From CBFGRV01 sp965651265 (lineage in GTDB: Bacteria; Bacteroidota; Rhodothermia; Rhodothermales; VXPQ01): DNA of 64,000 nucleotides. The notes under the pieces are model-generated. The model saw only the letters and a program-made list of their open reading frames with translations. It did not search any database and was not told the DNA's origin. The position numbers and the translations under genes are program-made. The stretch spans positions 1 to 64,000 of the forward strand of contig CBFGRV010000004.1 in assembly GCA_965651265.1 (NCBI GenBank), written 5' to 3'. This document shows, in pieces, positions 9,131 through 17,711 of the stretch (positions within the stretch are counted from its first letter, which is position 1; each line of letters opens with the position of its first letter).

Positions 9131-10738
9131 ATGGAACGATCGCTACCCTCCGCCCCCACCGAAAATCGATCGAGCACGTTCCCGACGCTTCTCGCGGCAG
9201 GTGTTATCCTGCTTGCGCTTCCGGGATGCTATACGCAGCTCGCCACCGTAGACTATGAGCGCGGTCCTGATCACGTAGAGGTCGTCCGAGACGGGGACGA
9301 CACCGTCGTGACCGAGCATTACTACAGCGACCGCTACCTCTACAGCCGTCCTTACACCTACCGGCGGTACTTCGATCGCTTCCACTACGGCTTCTACGAC
9401 CCGTGGGATCCGTTCTATTACGATCCGTGGTACTACGACCCCTATTACTACGACGGCTTCCGCTTTAGCTTCTCGTTCGGCTGGGGTTGGCCGCACTACT
9501 ACTACCATCCTGCATACTACTCGCCGTATTGGCATAGCTGGTATCGTCATCGATACTACCCGAGCTACTACTACGTGTACGCTCCTTATTACGGCGGATG
9601 GAGATACGACTATCCGTACACGATTCGCCGAAGGAGCGATAATTGGGCTGCTCGCGGCGCGACGATCGGCAGAGGCGGGCTGATCGACACCGGGCGCGGC
9701 GTCACGAGCGGCAGTGGGCGTGGCGGCATCGGACGCGGGGTGGATGACGATCGCGGCGCGCGTGGTGTACGTTCCGACGGCCGATCGACAGGAGTAAGCC
9801 GGGGCGATACGGGACGAGGCACTGTGCGTGACACCGGACGCGATGCCGTTCAGCGCGGAACGAGTCGTGATGCGGCAGGGCGCGGAACGGGACGTGATGC
9901 GGTCGAGCGGGGGACCAGCCGTGACGCCGTCGGCCGCGGCACGGATACATCGCGCGAGACGGGAGCCCGCGGAAGCGGCACCACGCGCGACGCCTCGGGA
10001 CGCAGCACGACGCGCTCCGGCACGGAAGCGACGACGCCATCGCGCGGCAGCAGCCGCGATGGCGGATCATCAACGAGAGAAAGCTCGCGCGGCTCGTCGA
10101 GGGACGGCTCGTCATCGGGGACCGTTCGCGGATCCACGCGCGGCGAGAGTTCGTCAGGTACGGTCAGGGGGACGACGCGGGACAACCTGGACTCGAGCCA
10201 GTCGGTCGAGAGCGGCGCATCCACACGCACGCCGAGCACCTTCGGTACGTATTGGCGCGACAGCGAGCGTGTACGATCAACGGGAAGCGAGTCCGATGAG
10301 ACGGGCCGCTCGGGCCGAACGTCTTCGGGGAGAACCGACTATACGCGGCCCGGCCAGACCGGATATATTCCTCCTCGCAGCTCCGAATACACGCCGCCGA
10401 GCCGAACGGTCAGCGGTGAGAGCTCTACACGCTCGCGCTCCGGCAGCAGCGTACGGAGTGGAAGCAACGACAACGCGCGCGGTGGGAACGTGAGGAGCAC
10501 GCCATCGCGCAGCAATTCCCAAGGTGGCGTGCGTAGCGCTCCATCGCGGAGCAAATCGCAAGGAGGAACGGTCCGAAGTGCGCCATCGCGAGGCAGCTCG
10601 CGAAGTAGTGGGGCTGTGCGCAGTGCCCCCTCTGGAGGCCGCTCCGGAAGCGCCGTTCGTTCATCCACTCGCTCCTCTTCACCATCCCGCAGTAGCGGCC
10701 GCTCTAGCCGATCCAGCAGCGGGAGACGAGGCAACTAA
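9131..10738 (+). CDS. Tyr-rich lipoprotein with long Arg/Ser/Gly repeat tail
   Basis: The product is 535 residues and not a family I recognise by name. Residues 1-33 are a lipoprotein signal with lipobox LPGC, so it is probably anchored to the outer membrane by Cys33. Residues about 45-170 are extraordinarily rich in Tyr, Trp, His and Asp-Pro (YYDPWYYDPYYYDG). Residues about 175-535 are low complexity: Arg, Gly, Ser and Thr, with repeats such as GRDAVxRGTSRDA and, near the end, VRSAPSRS-type units. The basic, disordered tail could bind nucleic acid, polysaccharide or lipopolysaccharide at the surface. The porin-like gene 26 bp downstream probably shares the transcript. The coding call is supported by the lipobox and by the frame spanning 1.6 kb. 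Confidence 0.85.
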   Translation: MERSLPSAPTENRSSTFPTLLAAGVILLALPGCYTQLATVDYERGPDHVEVVRDGDDTVVTEHYYSDRYLYSRPYTYRRYFDRFHYGFYDPWDPFYYDPWYYDPYYYDGFRFSFSFGWGWPHYYYHPAYYSPYWHSWYRHRYYPSYYYVYAPYYGGWRYDYPYTIRRRSDNWAARGATIGRGGLIDTGRGVTSGSGRGGIGRGVDDDRGARGVRSDGRSTGVSRGDTGRGTVRDTGRDAVQRGTSRDAAGRGTGRDAVERGTSRDAVGRGTDTSRETGARGSGTTRDASGRSTTRSGTEATTPSRGSSRDGGSSTRESSRGSSRDGSSSGTVRGSTRGESSSGTVRGTTRDNLDSSQSVESGASTRTPSTFGTYWRDSERVRSTGSESDETGRSGRTSSGRTDYTRPGQTGYIPPRSSEYTPPSRTVSGESSTRSRSGSSVRSGSNDNARGGNVRSTPSRSNSQGGVRSAPSRSKSQGGTVRSAPSRGSSRSSGAVRSAPSGGRSGSAVRSSTRSSSPSRSSGRSSRSSSGRRGN

Positions 10739-10764
10739 TCCCTTAAACATTACCGGACAAATAG

Positions 10765-12336
10765 ATGCAGGCTCGAATCTCTATTCTAGCCGGCGTGCTA
10801 GTGGTGTGCGCGCTTGCGCCGTCAACGCTCCTGGCACAGACCGCTGAGGATGCTCTTCGATTCACGGAGCGCGCCCCCGCGACGGGGCCTCGCATGATGG
10901 GCATGGCGGGGGTCGGAATCGCAGGAATCGGTGATTACGGAGCCCTCTACGCAAATCCTGCCGGCCTGGGCTTCGTTCGATCTTCGGTCGCCGCCGGCTC
11001 ACTCAAAATGCTGTCGGCCGTGGACGAGACGCGCTATCAGACCACCGGCCGAACCTCTCCCATTGGGGAGGGCGATATCCGTGCGACGCGTCTGGGTAAC
11101 CTCGCGTATCTGCATAAGGTGCCGACGGCTCGGGGTTCGCTCGTGGTTGGCGGCGCGTTTAATCAGATCACGACGTTCGATAGAAGCCTGATGTACGCAG
11201 GACCGAACTCGGGGAGCTCGATCAGCGACTCCTTCCTTCCGTACAGCGGCGAGTTTGAGGTCGTGGAAGATGACGATGGCAATTTCTCTCCTCGCTTCTT
11301 CCACGTGATTCCAGAGTTGGCCTACAATGCCGGCGCCATCGAATTCCTCTCCGAGAATGTGGGTACGGGAGGGCCGCTCTTCTACCAGGCCGTCGTTCCC
11401 GGGACGACTATCGACCAAACCGGCGAGGTCCTCGAAGACGGCCGCATGAACGAGCTGAACTTTGGAGGAGCATGGGAAGCCGCCGAAGACGTGATGGTCG
11501 GGCTTTCCGCGAACTTTGCGTTCGGCACGTATCGCTTCAACAGCTTCTTCGCGGAGGACGACACGAACAACGAGAACTTGCCGGAGGACTACATCGTGAT
11601 CCTTCCTGATCGCGAACTGCTGGGCTTCGATTACCTGGAGTACGAGCAGGGATTCGAATCTGACCTCACCGGTTTCAATCTGCGCGGCGGAGTTGCGGGT
11701 GAGATGGTGAACGGCCTGCGGCTCGGCCTTGTCGTCGAGACGCCGACCTTCTACCAGATTCGAGAGGACTACTTCCGCGACCTCGTGACGGGTTTCGATG
11801 ACGTCATCGGCACGAACCAGAATCGCGTGATGTCAGCAGGGGAGGAGGGGGAATATGAGTATCGACTGCGTACCCCGTGGCGGTTGGGTGGTGGAGTAGC
11901 CTACGACATGGGCAACCTCTTCGTCGGGGTCGATGCCGAATACGTCGACTGGTCGCAGATGGAGTTCGATGCGGACGACGACAGCTTCGACGCAACGAAC
12001 CGGAGCATCCGAGAGAACCTCGAGCCCGTCTGGAATACCCGCCTTGGAGCGGAGTACCGGCTCGGTAACATCGCGTTACGCGGAGGTCTGGCCTTCCAGC
12101 CCGATCCGCGGTCAACTGGAATCGAGAGCGGGGGTGAGACGACCGATCGCGGGAAGACCTTCCTTTCAGCCGGAGTCGGCTTCCATTTCGCCGAGCAGTT
12201 CGCCGTAGATATCGGGTGGATGCAGGAGCGTTTCGACGATCAGTTCGTGCCCTATGTGGACGTGGATGACCCGCCCTTCGTCGAAGAGGAGGTGGTCAGA
12301 AACCGATTTGCCGTCGGATTCCGCGTCAATTTCTAG
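10765..12336 (+). CDS. OmpP1/FadL-family outer-membrane transport protein
   Basis: The 523-residue product has a signal peptide (1-24, ending LLAQ) and then the FadL-type N-terminal segment GMAGVGIAGIGDYGALYANPAGLG, in which the NPAG motif is diagnostic. The rest is an amphipathic beta-barrel pattern ending in VGFRVNF with a C-terminal Phe, the outer-membrane insertion signal. FadL-type channels move hydrophobic molecules such as fatty acids or aromatics across the outer membrane. The gene follows the Tyr-rich lipoprotein after 26 bp and is convergent with mltG, 8 bp between stops. The substrate is unknown. Confidence 0.85.
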   Translation: MQARISILAGVLVVCALAPSTLLAQTAEDALRFTERAPATGPRMMGMAGVGIAGIGDYGALYANPAGLGFVRSSVAAGSLKMLSAVDETRYQTTGRTSPIGEGDIRATRLGNLAYLHKVPTARGSLVVGGAFNQITTFDRSLMYAGPNSGSSISDSFLPYSGEFEVVEDDDGNFSPRFFHVIPELAYNAGAIEFLSENVGTGGPLFYQAVVPGTTIDQTGEVLEDGRMNELNFGGAWEAAEDVMVGLSANFAFGTYRFNSFFAEDDTNNENLPEDYIVILPDRELLGFDYLEYEQGFESDLTGFNLRGGVAGEMVNGLRLGLVVETPTFYQIREDYFRDLVTGFDDVIGTNQNRVMSAGEEGEYEYRLRTPWRLGGGVAYDMGNLFVGVDAEYVDWSQMEFDADDDSFDATNRSIRENLEPVWNTRLGAEYRLGNIALRGGLAFQPDPRSTGIESGGETTDRGKTFLSAGVGFHFAEQFAVDIGWMQERFDDQFVPYVDVDDPPFVEEEVVRNRFAVGFRVNF

Positions 12337-12344
12337 GGCGCGGG

Positions 12345-13391
12345 TTACCTATCGGTGCTGTTCTGCTGTGCGGCCCGTCGCTCCCGCATCAAATCGTGGT
12401 AGCGGCGGGCTGCTCTATTATGCTCGGCCAGCGTTCGGCTGAAATGGTGGGAGCCGTCTCCAGTGGCGACGAAGTATAGATAGTTGTGTCGCTCAGGATT
12501 GACGGCGGCGCGCAGTGCGGAAAGCGAAGGATTGTTGAGCGGTCCCGGCGGCAAGCCGGCCCGCAAGTACGTGTTGTACGGGTGCTGCAGGCGGTAATCC
12601 GTATACAGCAGGCGTCGCTTTCTCCCTTCCATCTGCATCACGGCATACTGCACGGTAGGGTCGGCGTCAAGCTTCATCCCAATTCGAAGCCGGTTATGAT
12701 ATACCCCCGAGACCTTCGGGCGCTCCTCCGGAACGGCCGTCTCCCATTCGATGATGCTGGCAAGCGTGACGACATCCTCTTTCGAGAGTCCGAGGCTGTC
12801 CGCCCTGGCCGCCAGTTCACGCTCGAAGAACGTATCGAACTCGCCCTTGATGCGGCGAACCACGGTTTCAGCGCTGGTCAGCCAGTAGAAGAAATAGGTT
12901 TCCGGAAGCATGAATCCGAAGAGGTGCGTCGTGTCTGTGCCCAACTCTGCCGCCAGATGGGGATCGCTCAGCGCGCTCTCGAACGCGGCACGATCGAAGT
13001 ACATGTCGCGCCCCGCCACGGCCGCAACCACCTCAGGACGTGTACCCGGCGGGATGGTCACCCGCACGGGTTCCTGAAGCCCGCGGCGCAGCTTGTTCAA
13101 GATGCGATAGTTCGATAGCCCCGCGCCGAATACGTAGTGGCCGGCCTTTACCTGACCTCCCCAGCCGGTGGCTCTGGCAACCCATCGGAACGACTGATCC
13201 CATTGGATCACGCCTGCCGCATCGAGGGAATCGACGATGGCATCGAAATCGGAGCGCGGAGGGATCTTGACGCTGCGGGTGCCGGAATAGACGGGCGTGT
13301 TGGGACCGAATACGATCCACGCCCCAGCGCCTCCGACGAGAAGTGCGAGAGCCAGAACGGCAGCGATACTGAGAATGATCTTTTTTCGCAT
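12345..13391 (-). CDS. mltG: Endolytic murein transglycosylase MltG
   Basis: MltG is an inner-membrane lytic transglycosylase that cleaves nascent glycan strands and so ends peptidoglycan polymerisation. The 348-residue product has an N-terminal membrane anchor (about 5-28), a LysM-like region (about 35-110) and the YceG catalytic domain. Key motifs are ASIIEWETA with the putative catalytic Glu217, VYHNRL, LDADPTVQYA and YNTYLRAGLPPGPLNNPS. The gene is the third of a tsaD, chorismate mutase, mltG run; it begins 44 bp after the chorismate mutase stop. Length is normal for the family. Confidence 0.95.
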   Translation of the reverse strand: MRKKIILSIAAVLALALLVGGAGAWIVFGPNTPVYSGTRSVKIPPRSDFDAIVDSLDAAGVIQWDQSFRWVARATGWGGQVKAGHYVFGAGLSNYRILNKLRRGLQEPVRVTIPPGTRPEVVAAVAGRDMYFDRAAFESALSDPHLAAELGTDTTHLFGFMLPETYFFYWLTSAETVVRRIKGEFDTFFERELAARADSLGLSKEDVVTLASIIEWETAVPEERPKVSGVYHNRLRIGMKLDADPTVQYAVMQMEGRKRRLLYTDYRLQHPYNTYLRAGLPPGPLNNPSLSALRAAVNPERHNYLYFVATGDGSHHFSRTLAEHNRAARRYHDLMRERRAAQQNSTDR

Positions 13392-13435
13392 GGAGCGACT
13401 TGTTCAGCGGAGCGCCGGAGGAAGCGGCGGTTCGA

Positions 13436-13822
13436 TTACGACGGGTCCGGGTCCTGATATCGATGTCGCTCTTCTGACCGCGTTTCGTCGATGATGCGCT
13501 CGAAGAGGCGCCGTACGGCTTCATCTGACAGGGGTCCGGTGTTACCCTCGATGACATTTCGAAGGACTTCCTCTTCGCGACTCGGCACGTACACCGGCAT
13601 TCCGAGCTTCTTCTTGATGGCGCCGATGACGTTTGCGCATTTGACACGTTCGTTCATGATCTGCACGAGCGCGCGATCGATGATGTCGATGCGCTCCCGC
13701 CAGGGATCCATGTCGTCTACCGTTGGATGCTCCGGAACGGACGGCAGGTTGGCATCGAATCGCTGAAGCAGCTCCTGAACGGCGCCGATCAGTCGATGAG
13801 GAGTCGTGTCATTTTGAATCAT
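13436..13822 (-). CDS. Chorismate mutase, AroQ type (standalone)
   Basis: Chorismate mutase converts chorismate to prephenate, the branch point to Phe and Tyr. The 128-residue all-helical product has the AroQ motif WRERIDIIDRALVQIMNERV, then IGAIKKKLGMPVYVPSREEEVL, which supplies the active-site Arg, Lys and Glu pattern. The ATG at 13822 overlaps the tsaD TGA as ATGA, so translation is probably coupled to tsaD; an upstream in-frame start would lie within tsaD. No DAHP synthase or prephenate dehydratase domain is fused. Partners in aromatic synthesis are not in the window. Confidence 0.9.
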   Translation of the reverse strand: MIQNDTTPHRLIGAVQELLQRFDANLPSVPEHPTVDDMDPWRERIDIIDRALVQIMNERVKCANVIGAIKKKLGMPVYVPSREEEVLRNVIEGNTGPLSDEAVRRLFERIIDETRSEERHRYQDPDPS

Positions 13823-14850
13823 GCGATCTGGGATGTCTGCCGATCGAGGGCGAGGTCGGGATGGGCCGTCAACGTCCACGGACTGGTTATACCCGCTCGA
13901 AGCTTGAAGTAGGCCGCCATTGCAATCATCGCGCCGTTGTCGACGGAATATTCCAGCGGCGGGATGAACAGCCGCGCTCCGGCCGCATCGGCCATCTTTC
14001 GGGCATCGCGCCGCAGCGCCGTGTTCGCCGAGACGCCACCCACGATCGCGATATCGCGGATCCCCGTTTCGTCGATGGCCCGATCCAGGGCATCCACGAG
14101 CACGTCAACTACCGCCTGTTGGAAGGATGCGCAGATGTCGTTCAAGTGCTCTTCCAGCAGCATCGTCCTTGTTTTGTCATCGAAGCCGTTCAGATAATAA
14201 AGGACGGATGTCTTCAGACCGCTGAACGAGAAATCGTAGCCGCCCGGCCGAGAACGGGGGAAGGTGTGGAATGAAGGATCTCCCGCCGCCGCCAGCCGAT
14301 CGATGACCGGACCGCCAGGATAGCCGAGATCCAGAAGTTTTGCCACTTTATCAAACGCCTCACCGGCCGCATCGTCGAGCGTCGAGCCAAGAACGCTGTG
14401 CTCGAAGTTCTCCTCGACGATAACCAATTGCGTGTGGCCTCCCGAGACAATCAAGCACAGGTACGGGAAGGCGGGCGACTCGTCTTCGATGAACACGGAG
14501 TAGATGTGCCCCTCGAGGTGATTGACCCCAATGAGCGGCACGCCGAGTCCGAGCGCGTAGGCCTTTGCAAAGCTCAAGCCTACCAGCAGCGAGCCGGCGA
14601 GGCCTGGTCCGTATGTTACGCCGACCGCGGTGATGTCCTCGCGTGTCACGCCCGCCTCCACCAGGGCGCTGTCGACGACCGGCACGATCAAGCGCTGATG
14701 GGCCCGCGAGGCGAGTTCGGGCACGACGCCGCCGAAATCTGCATGGATGCGCTGCGACGACACGATCGACGAACGCACGCGACCTGCGACGACCACCGCT
14801 GCGGCCGTGTCGTCGCACGAGCTTTCAATCCCTAAAACGACGGAGTCCAT
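13819..14850 (-). CDS. tsaD: tRNA N6-adenosine threonylcarbamoyltransferase TsaD
   Basis: TsaD transfers the threonylcarbamoyl group from its adenylate to A37 of ANN-decoding tRNAs, giving t6A. The 343-residue product starts VVLGIESSCDDTAAAVV, the universal TsaD N-terminus, and has the metal-binding HLEGH at His111 and His115. GGVSAN and the C-terminal segment DNGAMIAMAAY are also family hallmarks. ATG 14850 is chosen because only 12 non-conserved codons precede it in frame. The gene heads the tsaD, chorismate mutase, mltG operon and is divergent from the secreted-protein gene at 15008. Confidence is very high. Confidence 0.97.
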   Translation of the reverse strand: MDSVVLGIESSCDDTAAAVVVAGRVRSSIVSSQRIHADFGGVVPELASRAHQRLIVPVVDSALVEAGVTREDITAVGVTYGPGLAGSLLVGLSFAKAYALGLGVPLIGVNHLEGHIYSVFIEDESPAFPYLCLIVSGGHTQLVIVEENFEHSVLGSTLDDAAGEAFDKVAKLLDLGYPGGPVIDRLAAAGDPSFHTFPRSRPGGYDFSFSGLKTSVLYYLNGFDDKTRTMLLEEHLNDICASFQQAVVDVLVDALDRAIDETGIRDIAIVGGVSANTALRRDARKMADAAGARLFIPPLEYSVDNGAMIAMAAYFKLRAGITSPWTLTAHPDLALDRQTSQIA

Positions 14851-14923
14851 TCCATCCAAAGTTTGGTCACGCTCTCGAGGAAACACAGGAAGACACCTCG
14901 AAGGAAACAGGGCATCGGGCAGA

Positions 14924-14953
14924 ACTTTAGGGTATACAAACGGTTATTGACAA
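14924..14953 (-). promoter_or_regulatory. Candidate promoter for the tsaD operon
   Basis: Read on the minus strand: TTGTCA (14953-14948), an 18-bp spacer, and TAAAGT (14929-14924), placed 73 bp before the tsaD start. Its -35 element overlaps the -35 element of the plus-strand promoter at 14947-14975, so the two promoters would compete for polymerase. Confidence 0.35.
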
Positions 14954-14975
14954 AACTGAGGTCGGGTTCTATACT
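14947..14975 (+). promoter_or_regulatory. Near-consensus sigma-70-type promoter
   Basis: TTGACA (14947-14952), exactly 17 bp, then TATACT (14970-14975). This is a perfect -35 and a five-of-six -10; TATACTTG also nearly fits the Bacteroidota TAnnTTTG element. It lies 32 bp before the ATG at 15008 of the small secreted protein and implies high expression. Confidence 0.75.
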
Positions 14976-15007
14976 TGAACTCGGAGTTTGCTCTCATTTT
15001 GAAGTTC

Positions 15008-15562
15008 ATGGCCATGCGAAAGCTGCTCACCCTTGTTTGCCTGATCGTCGTCCTCGGGGCTGTACTGCCGGCACAGGCGCAGCTGCGTCAAGATGTGCGC
15101 CTGCAGGAATCGCGTGCGAAGATCTACGGACAGGATGGGCCGGCATTTTTGCTCAATCAGCTGTTCAGCCCGGCGCACTTCAAAATGAGCCACTCATACG
15201 AAATGTCATTCGGTTCGTTCGGGGGACAGACTTCCTCCCTGGGCATGTACACGAATACGATGATGTTTCAGTTTAGTGATCAGGTCGCAGCTCGTGTGGA
15301 TATGAGCTACGCGTTCTCCCCATTCGGTTCATTCAATCCGCTCGGCCCAGACGCCGATCAGGGTCGGATATTCCTTCGAAATGCCGAGATCGCCTACCGG
15401 CCGTCTGAGAACGTACGCTTCCATCTGCAAGTGCACCAGAGCCCGTACGGCACGTACATGAGCCCATATGGATACTACAATCCGTACTACTATGGCTCCG
15501 GGCTGCATGCCAACTATGGGAGCCGCGTCGATGACCTATTCTGGAAGGATCGGGCTCATTAA
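15008..15562 (+). CDS. Small exported protein of unknown function
   Basis: The 184-residue product has a clear signal peptide (residues 1-25, AVLPAQAQ) and a mature part with alternating aromatic and polar residues (MSHSYEMSFGSFGG, ARVDMSYAFSPFG, IAYRPSENVRFHLQV), suggesting beta-structure, perhaps a small outer-membrane or periplasmic beta-protein. The tail contains YGYYNPYYYGSG, Tyr-rich like the lipoprotein at 9131. No known domain is recognised. ATG 15008 or ATG 15014 can both start the signal peptide; I chose the first. The gene has the strongest promoter of any protein gene in the window and its own terminator, so it is a monocistronic, probably abundant protein. Confidence 0.75.
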   Translation: MAMRKLLTLVCLIVVLGAVLPAQAQLRQDVRLQESRAKIYGQDGPAFLLNQLFSPAHFKMSHSYEMSFGSFGGQTSSLGMYTNTMMFQFSDQVAARVDMSYAFSPFGSFNPLGPDADQGRIFLRNAEIAYRPSENVRFHLQVHQSPYGTYMSPYGYYNPYYYGSGLHANYGSRVDDLFWKDRAH

Positions 15563-15588
15563 TGACTTCGCCTTCGATCGACGGTAAG

Positions 15589-15622
15589 TGCGGCAGGCGG
15601 TGCTCCGTCGAGCCGCATTTTT
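15589..15622 (+). terminator. Intrinsic terminator after the small exported protein
   Basis: TGCGGC (15589-15594) pairs with GCCGCA (15612-15617); an inner GGCGG/CCGTC helix closes a TGCT loop; five T follow at 15618-15622. It starts 26 bp after the stop at 15562. Confidence 0.8.
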
Positions 15623-15699
15623 GTTTACGGCTGTTTTCTATGCGGCAGCTTCACTACCCCGCGCGTTGATCGTCTTCTTTCGGTCGCATCACATCCGAC

Positions 15700-16161
15700 A
15701 TGCGAGGTAAAGGCTCCAGATGGCGGGGCGTTGCGATGAATGCCGTGTTGTTTGTACTCGGCACGGTCGCCATCGTGCTTACCTACAGCCTCGTGACGCG
15801 CGCACTGACGCCGAGGGCCGATCCCTATCGTGAGGGCGAAGCGGCCGGACGAATTGGCGAGATCATCCAGGTGGAGGTCCGAAACGGCTGCGGTGTCTCA
15901 GGCCTCGCTGCCGAGACGACTATGTTCCTCCGTCGTCGCGGCTTCGATGTGGTGGAGGTCGGCGATTACCACCGATTCGATGAAGAGCACTCCCGTGTGG
16001 TGGATCGCGTCGGAGACCTCGAGTCGGCCCGGAAAGTGGCTCTTGCGCTCGGAATCCCGGAAGAACGCGTCACGCAGGACATCGGGCCTGAATACTACCT
16101 CGATGCTACCATCATTCTAGGCAAAGACTACAAGACGCTGCGCCCTTTTCAATCCGAATAG
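15700..16161 (+). CDS. Membrane-anchored LytR C-terminal domain protein
   Basis: The 153-residue product has one membrane helix at about residues 13-33, then a LytR_C domain beginning VEVRNGCGVSGLAAETTMFLRRRGFDVVEVG at about 57. The domain occurs at the C-terminus of LytR-CpsA-Psr proteins and alone in envelope proteins; its role is unknown, perhaps cell-wall association. The catalytic LCP domain is absent and its lack is normal for this standalone type in Bacteroidota. rsfS follows 88 bp downstream, an arrangement seen in several bacterial groups where LytR_C or LCP genes neighbour rsfS. Confidence 0.85.
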   Translation: MRGKGSRWRGVAMNAVLFVLGTVAIVLTYSLVTRALTPRADPYREGEAAGRIGEIIQVEVRNGCGVSGLAAETTMFLRRRGFDVVEVGDYHRFDEEHSRVVDRVGDLESARKVALALGIPEERVTQDIGPEYYLDATIILGKDYKTLRPFQSE

Positions 16162-16249
16162 TCACAGTATGCGCACGTAACCTTGCCCGATCTCGTGCGT
16201 GCAAGGAGTGTCGCACCGGCGGACGTTGCCGTAACCATCCAATTTCTGT

Positions 16250-16741
16250 ATGAACGCACTCGAGAAGCAGTTTTCATCCACGCGCAAATCCCGAAAGCGA
16301 ACTACTCAAAATCCGGCCCACATCTTGGCCGCGAACATCGTCGATGCCATGCTCGACAAGAAGGCCCATGATATCACGGTCTTGGACATGCGCCAGGTAA
16401 GTGGCGTGGCCGACTTTTTCGTTATTGGCACCGGTGATTCCGAGCTGCAGATCAAGGCCGTTTCCGACGCTATTCGCGAAACGATCCGCGAGAAGTGCGA
16501 TGAGCGGCCCTGGCATACGGAGGGGACCGATCACTGGCAGTGGGTGCTTCTCGACTATGTTGATGTCGTCGCGCACGTGTTCAATCCCGAGAAGCGACAG
16601 TTTTACGACCTCGAGCGGCTCTGGGGGGATGCTCCGCGAGAGGTCGTGGCGGAGGATTCCAGCGGGTTTGATGTGAAGCTGCTCCAGAACGCGGCCGATG
16701 GGGCCGACGTGCCTCGAAAGCAAGCGGCCGCCGATCGCTGA
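16250..16741 (+). CDS. rsfS: Ribosome silencing factor RsfS
   Basis: RsfS binds ribosomal protein uL14 and blocks joining of the two subunits when nutrients are short. The 163-residue product contains the family core from about residue 23: ANIVDAMLDKKAHDITVLDM, then VADFFVIGTGDSELQIKAV, WHTEGTDHWQWVLLDYVDVVAHVF and FYDLERLWGDAP. An extra tail of about 30 charged residues follows the domain. The gene sits between a LytR_C gene and a lipoprotein gene on the same strand and may be part of one transcript. Confidence 0.95.
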   Translation: MNALEKQFSSTRKSRKRTTQNPAHILAANIVDAMLDKKAHDITVLDMRQVSGVADFFVIGTGDSELQIKAVSDAIRETIREKCDERPWHTEGTDHWQWVLLDYVDVVAHVFNPEKRQFYDLERLWGDAPREVVAEDSSGFDVKLLQNAADGADVPRKQAAADR

Positions 16742-16792
16742 GCGCCTTTGCCATTCCGTCTCCGACCAGAGCGGCGCCTGGGCCACTCTCCG

Positions 16793-17296
16793 ATGCGAAT
16801 CCACATACTCATCACGTCGCTGCTCGTGCTCTCAGCTTGTATGGGATCGCGCGATGTTCAGCTTCCTCCGGATGAACAATATGGGCACCGGGCCGACGAT
16901 GAGGGGCCGGGCGGCCGACGGATACTGGAGGTCACCTCACCCGAATCGGAGGAGAGCTACTTCTACTATCCGGCGGTTCTGGACACGATCCACGTGCGGC
17001 CGGCGCCCTTCGACTCGGCCTACGTGGTGGATGGCCAGGTACCCGTGGAGGTACTGGTAAAGGGCTCGCTTCCCGACGCATGCACGGAGCTTCACGATCT
17101 GGTGCAGGAGCGGCTCGGACACATCATCGAGGTGCGGTTGCAGACGCGCCGGCCTCAGGGTGCCGTGTGCGCCACGGTCGTCCGCCCGTTCCGGTTCTAC
17201 TTCTCGCTCGAGGGAACGTACGCGCCGGGTGCCTACACGCTCAAGCTCAACGATAAGATCGTGCCCTTCATGGTGCGTGAGAGGTCGAGGGGATGA
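16793..17296 (+). CDS. Lipoprotein of unknown function
   Basis: The 167-residue product begins with a lipoprotein signal ending LSAC (Cys at about residue 16). The mature part is mostly beta-strand by pattern, with two cysteines around residues 94 and 119 that could form a disulfide (PDACTELHD and GAVCATV). No named family is recognised, although the overall pattern, a short beta-sandwich ending in KLNDKIVPF, suggests a periplasmic binding fold. I start at ATG 16793, because the upstream ATG at 16748 would put charged residues before the signal. Its stop overlaps the DUF423 start by 4 bp (ATGA). Confidence 0.75.
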   Translation: MRIHILITSLLVLSACMGSRDVQLPPDEQYGHRADDEGPGGRRILEVTSPESEESYFYYPAVLDTIHVRPAPFDSAYVVDGQVPVEVLVKGSLPDACTELHDLVQERLGHIIEVRLQTRRPQGAVCATVVRPFRFYFSLEGTYAPGAYTLKLNDKIVPFMVRERSRG

Positions 17297-17661
17297 GCCG
17301 CTTCTTGCTCGTGGCGGGTGCGCTGGCTGCAGGACTCGCTGTGGCCCTTGGAGCGTTCGGTGCACATACGCTCCAGACACGGGTCACGCCGGAACGGCTC
17401 CAGGTCTTTGAGACCGGAGTGCGGTACCAGATGTATCACGCCCTCGCACTGATCTTCCTGGCGTGGGCTTCGCAGCAGTGGCCGGGATGGCAGTTGTCTG
17501 TCGCAGGATACCTGTTCCTTGCCGGCATTGTCATCTTCTCCGGCAGCCTCTACCTGCTCGTCATCACGGACACGGCATGGCTCGGCGCCATCACACCCAT
17601 CGGTGGAGTCGCATTTATGGCGGGGTGGGCCATGCTGGTCTGGGCGGCCCTGATCCGCTGA
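17293..17661 (+). CDS. DUF423 (YgdD/TMEM256-like) membrane protein
   Basis: The 122-residue product has four predicted membrane helices and the DUF423 signature GAFGAHTLQTRVTPERLQVFETGVRYQMYHALAL, then FSGSLYLL and ITPIGGVAFMAGW. The family is widespread from bacteria to human TMEM256, with no established activity. It is translationally coupled to the lipoprotein gene through an ATGA overlap and is convergent with the next gene, 50 bp between stops. Confidence 0.9.
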   Translation: MSRFLLVAGALAAGLAVALGAFGAHTLQTRVTPERLQVFETGVRYQMYHALALIFLAWASQQWPGWQLSVAGYLFLAGIVIFSGSLYLLVITDTAWLGAITPIGGVAFMAGWAMLVWAALIR

Positions 17662-17711
17662 GACCTGCCGGCAAGAGATCGTTGGGATCGACGCTCCCGC
17701 CGTAGCCGTTC

